This document shows positions 1 to 5,115 of a stretch of DNA of 5,115 nucleotides, piece by piece. This DNA is from an uncultured Bacillaceae bacterium (GTDB lineage Bacteria; Bacillota; Bacilli; Bacillales; Pradoshiaceae). The position numbers and the translations under genes are program-made. The notes beneath the pieces were generated by a model. That model was not told the origin of the DNA. It was given only the letters and a program-made list of their open reading frames with translations, and ran no database searches. The stretch lies in NCBI GenBank assembly GCA_904501845.1, contig CAJGCH010000225.1, forward strand, positions 1 through 5,115, in the 5' to 3' direction. Each line of letters opens with the position of its first letter. The stretch's first letter is position 1.

Positions 1-189
1 CCTTTGTCGAATCTCATCGTCCGTCATCTCCAGATAGTTGCCGAAATCGATGTCCATTTCCTCCGGCAGCATGCTTCCCGCTGGAATGGGCGGCAAAGAC
101 AAGGTGGAGACCTCATGCCCATTTTCTATTAATGCCTTTGCACCCTCTGATCCTAACAAACCTGTTCCGCCAATCATAAATACTCTCAT
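1..189 (-). CDS. NAD(P)-dependent epimerase/dehydratase family protein (atypical SDR), N-terminal part only
   Basis: The first 63 residues are visible; the rest lies beyond the left edge. The protein opens with MRVFMIGGTGLLGSEGAKAL: beta-strand 1 followed by the glycine-rich GGTGLLG loop (residues 7-13) that binds the NAD(P) diphosphate in extended and atypical short-chain dehydrogenases. A second strand follows after the GHEVSTLS stretch (residues 25-32). The catalytic YxxxK region is outside the window, so activity and substrate cannot be judged. The ATG at 187-189 is preceded by AAAGGGGTG (complement of 198-206) at good spacing, which supports this start. The gene stands alone: the antiporter upstream ends in its own terminator, and the gap between them carries a perfect Rex-type operator, suggesting control by the NADH/NAD+ ratio. 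Family members are usually about 300 residues. Family assignment is firm; any specific reaction (sugar nucleotide epimerase, reductase, or none) is open. Confidence 0.85.
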   Translation of the reverse strand, partial: MRVFMIGGTGLLGSEGAKALIENGHEVSTLSLPPIPAGSMLPEEMDIDFGNYLEMTDDEIRQR

Positions 190-250
190 TCTCTGCGCAC
201 CCCTTTATTTTCCTTTTATAGTTTGATTTTACCATCAATCATTCGCTGCT

Positions 251-279
251 TATCTAGATGGATATGTAAATTTTGTGAA
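251..279 (-). promoter_or_regulatory. Candidate sigma-A promoter of the epimerase-family gene
   Basis: On the minus strand, TTCACA (complement of 274-279, 5 of 6 matches to TTGACA) is followed after 17 bases by TAGATA (complement of 251-256, only 3 of 6 matches to TATAAT). Transcription would start near 244 and give a leader of about 55 bases. The -35 hexamer lies inside the Rex-like palindrome, which fits repression by occlusion. The -10 match is poor and other pairs nearby (for example TTTACA at 265-270) are not clearly worse, so this is only the best of several weak candidates. Confidence 0.3.
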
Positions 280-291
280 ATAATTCACAAA
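272..291. promoter_or_regulatory. Rex-type operator (redox-sensing repressor binding site)
   Basis: The sequence reads TTTGTGAA-ATAA-TTCACAAA, two perfect 8-base arms around an A/T spacer of four. The core TTGTGAA-N4-TTCACAA at 273-290 equals the Rex consensus TTGTGAAWWWWTTCACAA known from Bacillus and Staphylococcus. Rex binds it when NADH is low and leaves when NADH rises, as in oxygen limitation. The site is 82 bases upstream of the epimerase-family ATG. No plus-strand gene starts nearby, and the antiporter gene ends on the other side, so the epimerase gene is the only plausible target in view. The match to the consensus is seen; binding by Rex is inferred. Confidence 0.75.
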
Positions 292-338
292 TGGAATCTA
301 AACCATATGATCCTGTCATTTTCTAAATGTTGCCGCAT

Positions 339-385
339 AAAAAAAGGATAGCTGAGCAGCATGCTCGCCTGCTGCTCAGCTATCC
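339..385 (-). terminator. Rho-independent terminator of the antiporter gene
   Basis: A perfect 15-bp stem (346-360 with 371-385), extendable by one A-T pair at 361/370, encloses a loop of 8 to 10 bases. Read on the minus strand, it is followed directly by seven T (complement of 339-345). It begins 23 bases after the TAA stop of the antiporter. There is no T-run on the plus-strand side, so it acts in one direction only. Confidence 0.93.
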
Positions 386-408
386 CTTACCTATGCCTTA
401 AATAACAC

Positions 409-2430
409 TTATTCTTCCGTTTCTTGCAAAAGGAGACTTTCCACATCATTGATAAAGCGGCGCAAGCCTTTGGCTGTCTCGCGGTTGATTTGGCCCTCTT
501 CATACATCCTTTGAATGGTCGAGCGCTCAACCTCCAATGCCTTAAAGCGAAGCTCTTCCTTCTGCTCATCACGCATCATTCTCGTGCGCACGCCATCTAT
601 TTTAGCTCCCTTCCATTTTGCCAGGAAGCGTTCATACTCCCGTATAACCACATGGATGCTTTCTGCATTTCCGCTTTCTTTCTTTAACTGGGCAAGCTTT
701 GCTATGGCTGCTTTCGCCATTTCAATTTGCAGCTCCTGCATTTGGGCATAATCATCTTGCCCGCTGGCAGTTGCCCTGTCCTTATAACCAAATCTCCTCT
801 TTATCTGCCCTAACAACATCTTAATCTTCGATAATAAACTATGGGCCTGGAGTTCCTCGCGCAAGTCAAGCGAATTCAACATCCGGCCAATGACATCTTG
901 GCTTACTTGACCTTCACTAATGCATTCACGCAAGAATTTCCGTTCAGTCCTCAATCCAATAAGACGATATTCCATCAGCTCTTGCTCTATCTCCCTGATC
1001 CGCTCATCTTCCTTATTTTCATACCTGATTTGCTCAATGAGCCGTTTATATTCACCAATCAGTTCAAATGCTGCCGCCTCGTTTTCCTTTGTTGTTTCTT
1101 CCTCAATTCTCTTGACTGCTGCTCTTAATAAGCGAATCTTATATTGATCATAAGGAGGCTTTTGGACAGATGTCCTTGCGGCTTCCCTCTTGCTGAACAG
1201 CGGCAGCAGAACAGCCGCCGAGATTAAGGTCAATAGGATAATTCCTCCTGCAAGCATGATGGTCAAAGACCTCTCTGGAAACAAGCCTCCGGAAGCGACG
1301 AAATAGGGAAGCGATAGTACGCCAGCCATCGTTATCGCCCCTCTTACCCCTGTTAATCCGGTTAAGACACTTACCTTCACGCTCGGCTTGACCGCCCCTC
1401 CTTTTGATAGAACAAAATCAATTCCCATATAGCAATAGGTCCAAATCATCCTAATCAGCATAATGACAAACCCAATAGCCAATATATAACCGATCACGAG
1501 CCAATTGCTGATTGCCGGATTTTCCACTGTCTCTTTCATGGCAGAAGGGATACTCAATCCAAGCAAGAGAAACACGACTCCATTTAACACAAATAAGATA
1601 ATGGACCACATATGTTCGGTGACCACTTGCTCATCAGCATTGCGGACTCCTGCCCTTTCCTTAATGCTTGAATGAACGATACCAGCAGCCACGACCGCAA
1701 TGACCCCTGAGGCATGCAAAAAGGTCTCTGCTGCATAATAGATGATAAAAGGCGATACAAGCTGGAGCAGGGAATAAAACGTCACATCCACAATTCCTTG
1801 CCTCCTTAAGGAACGGCGCAAGCCAACGAGCAATAGCCCGACACTCACTCCAGAGATGGCCCCTACTATTACTACATAGATGAAATCCAAGGCTGCCTCA
1901 CTCAGCGAGAAATAACCCGTAACTACAGCCGCAACAGCATAATTGAAGGCTATCAATCCGGAGGCATCATTGATTAACGACTCTCCCCTGACAAGCCTTA
2001 AAATAACCGGCGGCAAGTAAATCCTCTCAGCAATACCATTGACGGCTACCGGGTCTGTCGGGGAGAGGATAGCCGCAAGCGCAAACGCTGCCGCAAGCGG
2101 GATGGAAGGGATAAGCCAATGAATGAAATACCCTCCAATAATAGTTGTGAGAAAGACAAGGATAAAGGCATTTGCCAGGATGGGCCAGCGCATCTTCCAA
2201 AGCTCCTCTCTCGGGAAACGCCTTCCATCATTAAAAAGAAGAGGAGCAACAAATAAGAGCAAAAACCACTCTGCTTCGAGTTCAAACGATATCTCTTCAA
2301 TAAAGACAGCAAATAAAATTCCAAGCGCAATCTGTGTCAATGCAGTCGGAATCATCGGCAAATAATGACTAATAATATTTGAGACTAACAAAAGCACTAA
2401 TAAAACAATGATTGATAATAATAAATCCAT
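409..2430 (-). CDS. nhaK: CPA1-family monovalent cation/H+ antiporter, NhaK type
   Basis: This 673-residue membrane protein would exchange cytoplasmic Na+ (and possibly K+, Li+ or Rb+, as reported for B. subtilis NhaK) for external H+, serving alkaline pH and salt tolerance. About 12 hydrophobic segments fill residues 1-411. Family landmarks are present: LSPTDPVAV (T125-D126-P127) in the discontinuous helix, GESLINDASG with E150, N154 and D155 (the ND ion-binding pair, with E150 at the spacing of the structural glutamate in archaeal NhaP), and GVRGAITMAG with R363. Residues 412-673 form a hydrophilic, charged, probably cytoplasmic tail with heptad-like stretches, absent from minimal NhaP proteins but matching the length of B. 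subtilis NhaK (about 670 residues). The ATG at 2428-2430 follows AGAGGT (complement of 2437-2442). The gene is monocistronic, between the helicase terminator and its own terminator. The family is certain; the exact cation preference and the NhaK name rest on overall resemblance. Confidence 0.92.
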   Translation of the reverse strand: MDLLLSIIVLLVLLLVSNIISHYLPMIPTALTQIALGILFAVFIEEISFELEAEWFLLLFVAPLLFNDGRRFPREELWKMRWPILANAFILVFLTTIIGGYFIHWLIPSIPLAAAFALAAILSPTDPVAVNGIAERIYLPPVILRLVRGESLINDASGLIAFNYAVAAVVTGYFSLSEAALDFIYVVIVGAISGVSVGLLLVGLRRSLRRQGIVDVTFYSLLQLVSPFIIYYAAETFLHASGVIAVVAAGIVHSSIKERAGVRNADEQVVTEHMWSIILFVLNGVVFLLLGLSIPSAMKETVENPAISNWLVIGYILAIGFVIMLIRMIWTYCYMGIDFVLSKGGAVKPSVKVSVLTGLTGVRGAITMAGVLSLPYFVASGGLFPERSLTIMLAGGIILLTLISAAVLLPLFSKREAARTSVQKPPYDQYKIRLLRAAVKRIEEETTKENEAAAFELIGEYKRLIEQIRYENKEDERIREIEQELMEYRLIGLRTERKFLRECISEGQVSQDVIGRMLNSLDLREELQAHSLLSKIKMLLGQIKRRFGYKDRATASGQDDYAQMQELQIEMAKAAIAKLAQLKKESGNAESIHVVIREYERFLAKWKGAKIDGVRTRMMRDEQKEELRFKALEVERSTIQRMYEEGQINRETAKGLRRFINDVESLLLQETEE

Positions 2431-2474
2431 ATCTTTACCTCTATCTATAACAAATCATTTCCTTAGTGTGCCAC

Positions 2475-2500
2475 ATACCCCTTTTAACCATTCCCTAAAA
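2475..2500 (-). promoter_or_regulatory. Candidate sigma-B-like promoter of the antiporter gene
   Basis: On the minus strand, GGGTAT (complement of 2475-2480) equals the sigma-B -10 consensus. Fourteen bases upstream lies TTTTAG (complement of 2495-2500), which matches GTTTAA at 4 of 6 positions. The implied start near 2468 gives a leader of just under 40 bases ahead of the AGAGGT ribosome binding site. No good sigma-A pair was found in 2431-2545. The -35 is imperfect and such short patterns arise by chance, so this is a weak call. Confidence 0.25.
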
Positions 2501-2544
2501 GCACCAGATACAAATGATTGCTTCTTAGATAGAGATTTTTTATC

Positions 2545-2591
2545 AATAAAAAGAAGCCCTGTGATTCCTTCTCTGAGAATCATCAAGGCCT
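2545..2591 (-). terminator. Rho-independent terminator of the helicase gene
   Basis: On the minus strand the arm at 2577-2591 (AGGCCTTGATGATTC) pairs with the arm at 2554-2567 (GAATCACAGGGCTT), forming about 14 bp with one bulged A and two G-U wobbles around a 9-base loop. CTTTTTATT (complement of 2545-2553) follows at once. The hairpin begins 5 bases after the helicase TAA, so the helicase and antiporter genes are probably transcribed separately. Confidence 0.85.
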
Positions 2592-2596
2592 CCCTG

Positions 2597-4042
2597 TTAC
2601 CGATTAAACGCTTCATATACCTTAAGCTTCTTGCCTTTTACCGTTTTCTTCTTCATAGCATTCAGGACATAAGGACCTTTCCCATTCATTATCTCTACAA
2701 ATGATGCCTGGTCTTCAATCGTGATTATTCCGATGTCCTCGGCCGTTACGCCGTCGATTTTGGCAATCGTACCAACAAAATCAATGGCGCGAAGCTTCTT
2801 TTTCTTTCCGCCATTAAAGAACAACTTCATAATGTCTTTATTCAGCTCCGCTCCCTTATCCTCTTTCCTTTCAGTTTGGAACATATGCCGCTCAAACGAA
2901 TCGCGTGCAGCTTCGACCTCCGCCTTAGTCGGGGGCTCCTTCAGCATGATTGAAACCCCAGCGTATTCTTCCGTTTCAGCCAGAAGTTCCCTTTCATGAG
3001 GAGTAAAGAAGGAAATAGCCTTGCCGCTCTTTCCTGCCCGACCCGTTCTGCCCGCGCGGTGCACGTAAGCCTCTTTCTCAAGCGGGAAATCAAAATTGAT
3101 TACATGTGAGATTTCATCTATATCGATTCCGCGTGCCGCCACATCGGTAGCCGCTAAATAACGGAACTCTCCTCTCTTGAACTGGTTCATAACGTCAAAG
3201 CGATCCTCTTGGTACATGCCGCCATGAATTTTCCCGCATGAATAGTCCCACTCCACAAGTTGGTCAAACACGCGGTCGACTTGTTCCTGCGTACGGCAAA
3301 AAATGATGCAGCTGTCCGCCTTTTCCCTTATCGTCACGTCCCGCAATAAGGAAAGCTTTTGTGTATCTTTCGTAAGATAGCCTTCATGAATGATACGAGG
3401 CTTATGTGCAGCCTGGTCTTCGATTTTGACATACTCTGGATTGTTCATGTAGGTTTCGCACAGCCGCTTTATATCTTCTCCAAAGGTAGCTGAAAACATC
3501 ATGGTAACCCTTTTCTTTGGCAAGGCGTTAATGATTTCTTCCACTTGACTGATAAAGCCCATATTAAGCATTTCATCTGCTTCATCAATAACCGCATATT
3601 GGATCTTTTCGACTGAAAGCGTCCCTTTTTGGATATGGTCCAGTACCCTCCCCGGCGTCCCGACGACGATATGGCATTTTTGGCTTAGCTCTAGCTTCTG
3701 CCTTGCAAAGGGCTGCTTTCCATAAACAGCAGCCGCCTTGATGCGTTTAAATCGGCCAATATGGATAAGGTCCTCCCTTACCTGTGCTGCCAGTTCGCGC
3801 GTCGGCGTCAGCACTAGTACCTGCGGTTTATTCTCAAGCCACTCCACATGCTGACAGAGTGGTATGCCATAGGCAGCTGTCTTACCACTTCCCGTAGAGG
3901 CCTCCACCACAACATCCTTATTCATGAGTATAATCGGGATCACCTTATGCTGAACCTCTGTCGGCTTTTCATATCGCATGCTTTCTAAAGCTCGTTCAAT
4001 GGACTCCTCAAGCTGAAATTCTGTAAAACTGGTATTTTTCAT
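2597..4042 (-). CDS. dbpA: ATP-dependent RNA helicase DbpA/YxiN (DEAD-box, 23S rRNA-specific)
   Basis: A 481-residue DEAD-box helicase that, as in its family, would remodel 23S rRNA around hairpin 92 during large-subunit assembly in the cytoplasm. All core motifs are intact: Q motif with Q31, Walker A ASTGSGKT (48-55), PTRELA (80-85), TPGR (129-132), DEAD (153-156), SAT (184-186), IIFCRT (246-251), ATDVAARGID (298-307) and HRAGRTGRAG (328-337). A divergent linker (about 365-400) leads to the C-terminal RRM-like DbpA domain (about 403-477), which contains FNGGKKKK and RAIDFVGTIAKIDGV. That domain gives rRNA specificity and separates DbpA from CshA/CshB-type helicases. The length matches B. subtilis YxiN (479). 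The ATG at 4040-4042 follows GAGGAAG (complement of 4047-4053). It is a single-gene unit with its own terminator, divergent from the hydrolase gene. No residue known to be essential is missing. The alternative, a cold-shock helicase, is unlikely given the C-terminal domain. Confidence 0.97.
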   Translation of the reverse strand: MKNTSFTEFQLEESIERALESMRYEKPTEVQHKVIPIILMNKDVVVEASTGSGKTAAYGIPLCQHVEWLENKPQVLVLTPTRELAAQVREDLIHIGRFKRIKAAAVYGKQPFARQKLELSQKCHIVVGTPGRVLDHIQKGTLSVEKIQYAVIDEADEMLNMGFISQVEEIINALPKKRVTMMFSATFGEDIKRLCETYMNNPEYVKIEDQAAHKPRIIHEGYLTKDTQKLSLLRDVTIREKADSCIIFCRTQEQVDRVFDQLVEWDYSCGKIHGGMYQEDRFDVMNQFKRGEFRYLAATDVAARGIDIDEISHVINFDFPLEKEAYVHRAGRTGRAGKSGKAISFFTPHERELLAETEEYAGVSIMLKEPPTKAEVEAARDSFERHMFQTERKEDKGAELNKDIMKLFFNGGKKKKLRAIDFVGTIAKIDGVTAEDIGIITIEDQASFVEIMNGKGPYVLNAMKKKTVKGKKLKVYEAFNR

Positions 4043-4100
4043 TTGTCTTCCTCATTTTCATTTCTTGTCATTTTCTATATTCGCGAAAACGTATTGTCTT

Positions 4101-4128
4101 ATTATACCCGATGTCAGGCCAATTGCAG
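4101..4128 (-). promoter_or_regulatory. Sigma-A promoter of the helicase gene
   Basis: On the minus strand, a perfect TATAAT (complement of 4101-4106) lies 16 bases downstream of CTGCAA (complement of 4123-4128, 3 of 6 matches to TTGACA). Transcription would start near 4094, giving a leader of about 50 bases to the ATG. An alternative upstream pair, TTGACC (complement of 4156-4161) with TATCAT (complement of 4131-4136), has a better -35 but a 19-base spacer. The -10 call is good; the -35 is uncertain. Confidence 0.6.
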
Positions 4129-4291
4129 GTATGATATGACTAAAATGATAAAGACGGTCAATTTAAGCATCTGTGGAGCAGAGGATTTCTGAGCTATTCA
4201 TAAAAATAAGTTGAGGTTCTTGCCCCATTCCAAAGCTTTGAAACCTTGGAAGTTGCATCACTCAAATAAAAATCTTGCTGCTTATAAATAA
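4129..4291. other. Non-coding middle of the divergent intergenic region
   Basis: The gap between the divergent helicase and hydrolase genes covers 4043-4375, about 330 bases. Its left part holds the helicase leader and promoter, and its right part the hydrolase operator, promoter and leader. This middle part is A/T-rich, with no ORF carrying a ribosome binding site on either strand, no T-box or riboswitch core that I recognise, and no terminator. The only structure is a small dyad at 4228-4251, annotated separately. Confidence 0.6.
4228..4251. repeat. Short inverted repeat in the divergent intergenic region
   Basis: TTCCAA (4228-4233) and TTGGAA (4246-4251) form a dyad with a 12-base spacer, and the overlapping CAAAGCTTTG (4231-4240) is itself a perfect 10-bp palindrome. 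No U-tract follows on either strand, so it is not a terminator. It lies upstream of both proposed transcription starts, which leaves a protein-binding site or chance as explanations. Confidence 0.35.
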
Positions 4292-4309
4292 TGAATGACT
4301 ATTCACTCA
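4292..4309. promoter_or_regulatory. FadR-like (TetR-family) operator upstream of the hydrolase gene
   Basis: The sequence TGAATGACTATTCACTCA matches the B. subtilis FadR box TGAATGAMTANTCATTCA at 17 of 18 positions (C for T at position 15). FadR is a TetR-family repressor of fatty-acid beta-oxidation genes that is released by long-chain acyl-CoA. The site ends 66 bases before the TTG start and overlaps the likely -35 region of the hydrolase promoter, a position suited to repression. The match is seen; the identity of the regulator is inferred, since other TetR-family proteins bind similar TGAATGA dyads. Confidence 0.6.
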
Positions 4310-4327
4310 TTCTGTTAGATTTATGAT
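4300..4327 (+). promoter_or_regulatory. Candidate sigma-A promoter of the hydrolase gene
   Basis: TATGAT at 4322-4327 matches TATAAT at 5 of 6 positions; TATTCA at 4300-4305 (3 of 6 to TTGACA) lies 16 bases upstream, within the FadR-like box. The start would fall near 4334, giving a leader of about 40 bases. Competing weak -10 elements with a TG extension exist at 4313-4321 and 4324-4332, so the exact promoter is unsettled. Confidence 0.3.
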
Positions 4328-4331
4328 ACAC

Positions 4332-4352
4332 TATTCCTACACACAAGGAATA
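4332..4352 (+). repeat. 7-bp inverted repeat just upstream of the hydrolase ribosome binding site
   Basis: TATTCCT (4332-4338) and AGGAATA (4346-4352) are perfect complements around the loop ACACACA. It sits at the proposed transcription start and ends 9 bases before AGGAGG. It could be a 5'-end stabilising stem-loop, a second operator, or chance. No U-tract follows. Confidence 0.35.
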
Positions 4353-4361
4353 CCAAAGCAA

Positions 4362-4367
4362 AGGAGG
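4362..4367 (+). promoter_or_regulatory. Ribosome binding site that fixes a TTG start
   Basis: A full AGGAGG, within AAAGGAGGG, lies 8 bases before TTG at 4376-4378. No in-frame ATG occurs until codon 30, already inside the hydrolase fold, so this site settles the start codon. Confidence 0.92.
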
Positions 4368-4375
4368 GTTTCAAA

Positions 4376-5115
4376 TTGTTTAAAGTAGAAACAGGTGTGA
4401 GAGAGAGCCGTCATGCAGGGGTTGATTGTGCGTATGGAGTTGTCTCGCTTCCGGGGACAAAAATGAGCGTGTACAGTTTTTTTACAGACGGGCTCTTAAT
4501 TGATACTGGTTCCCCACACCTGCTCAATGATTACATTCCCTTATTTACGAATAAATCAATTGATCAGGTCGTATTAACCCATTATCATGAAGACCATGCT
4601 GGCGGGGCCAAATGGATTCAAGATCACCTGGACATTCCTATCTATATCCATGAATCCAGCGTGCAGACATGCCGCGAGCCCTTTCATTATGCCGACTACC
4701 GCAAGCTTGCCTGGGGACAAACGGACTCCTTCAAGGCTAGCCCCCTTCCATCCATCTTCTCATCAAGGAATGAAACATGGGAAACGATTCACACGCCAGG
4801 CCACACGAAGGATCATGTCTCCTTTTACAGCCATGACAGGAAGGCACTGTTCAGCGGAGATTTATATGTCCTAAGCCGCACAAAGGTCATTATCGCGGAG
4901 GAGGATATTACAGAAACGATGGTCTCCCTCAGGAAGGTACTCGCTTATGATTTCGAGGAGGTTTATTGCAGTCATGCCGGTTACTTGCCAAACGGGCGTC
5001 AAAGGCTGACTGATAAGCTTCATTATCTTGAGGATGTGGAAGAGAAAATCCTCCGCCTGCATGAATCAGGCATGAATCCCATGTCCATCAATAAGGAGCT
5101 GTTCCCGAAGCAATA
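4376..5115 (+). CDS. MBL-fold metallo-hydrolase, nearly complete, 3' end cut or just reached
   Basis: 246 codons are visible from a TTG start, read as M: MFKVETGVRESRHAGVDCAY onward. This is the metallo-beta-lactamase fold with all seven ligands of a two-metal (usually zinc) site: THYHEDH (H69, H71, D73, H74), TPGHT (H143), SGD (D162) and CSH (H200). LLIDTGS (40-46) is the typical strand before the first motif. Cytoplasmic location is likely, as no signal peptide is seen. The C-terminal helical part (about 207-246) ends in NPMSINKELFPKQ, a substrate-side segment seen in LACTB2-like and related hydrolases. The last two bases are TA, so the next codon is either a stop or Tyr. The substrate is unknown: thioester, ester and nucleic-acid hydrolases share these motifs, and beta-lactamase activity is not implied. 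A FadR-like operator upstream hints at lipid or acyl-CoA metabolism, which is only an inference. Confidence 0.9.
   Translation, partial: MFKVETGVRESRHAGVDCAYGVVSLPGTKMSVYSFFTDGLLIDTGSPHLLNDYIPLFTNKSIDQVVLTHYHEDHAGGAKWIQDHLDIPIYIHESSVQTCREPFHYADYRKLAWGQTDSFKASPLPSIFSSRNETWETIHTPGHTKDHVSFYSHDRKALFSGDLYVLSRTKVIIAEEDITETMVSLRKVLAYDFEEVYCSHAGYLPNGRQRLTDKLHYLEDVEEKILRLHESGMNPMSINKELFPKQ

Noticed and set aside
2443..2453. TGTTATAGA on the minus strand as an extended -10 for the antiporter gene
   Set aside because: Transcription would start inside the ribosome binding site AGAGGT, leaving no usable leader.
2459..2474. TGGCAC on the minus strand, resembling the -24 half of a sigma-54 promoter
   Set aside because: The required GC of the -12 element is not at the right spacing; ACTAAGGAAATG follows instead of N5-TTGCW.
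4081..4098. GAAAACGTATTG as a catabolite-responsive element (cre)
   Set aside because: Only the central part fits; the outer TG and CA positions of the cre consensus are wrong.
4190..4200. Second FadR-like half-site, TGAGCTATTCA
   Set aside because: It shares only CTATTCA with the main box and has no matching opposite arm.
4291..4326. 11-codon ORF starting ATGAATGAC as a leader peptide of the hydrolase gene
   Set aside because: It has no ribosome binding site, and the ORF is explained by the operator sequence it overlaps.
4587..4874. 95-codon plus-strand ORF within the hydrolase gene
   Set aside because: It is out of frame with the hydrolase reading frame, which carries all metal-ligand motifs, and has no ribosome binding site of its own.
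4871..5062. 63-codon minus-strand ORF opposite the hydrolase gene
   Set aside because: Antisense to a conserved coding region with no recognisable protein features.

Overview
The window reads as chromosomal DNA of a low-to-moderate GC Gram-positive bacterium of the Bacillaceae. Reasons: strong AGGAGG-type ribosome binding sites, one TTG start, U-tract rho-independent terminators, and two full-length proteins that resemble Bacillus NhaK (YvgP) and DbpA (YxiN) from end to end. I see no insertion sequence, phage gene, CRISPR array, tRNA or rRNA, and no sign of recent transfer.

Layout: three genes lie on the minus strand and one on the plus strand. From right to left on the minus strand are a DbpA-type DEAD-box RNA helicase (2597-4042), an NhaK-type monovalent cation/proton antiporter (409-2430), and the first 63 codons of an atypical short-chain dehydrogenase/NAD-dependent epimerase (1-189, cut by the window edge). 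The helicase and the antiporter are each followed by a clear terminator (2545-2591 and 339-385), so all three look like separate transcription units. Divergent from the helicase, on the plus strand from 4376, is a metallo-beta-lactamase-fold hydrolase. It starts with TTG and runs into the right edge.

The genes do not form one pathway: they cover ribosome assembly (helicase), ion and pH homeostasis (antiporter), an unassigned NAD(P)-binding enzyme and an unassigned hydrolase. The most informative parts are the gaps between genes. A perfect palindrome matching the Rex (NADH/NAD+ sensor) operator lies upstream of the epimerase gene. An 18-bp site matching the Bacillus FadR (fatty-acid degradation repressor) box at 17 of 18 positions lies upstream of the hydrolase gene. 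These suggest that two poorly characterised enzymes belong to redox and fatty-acid regulons, respectively. I found no convincing new multi-gene system.
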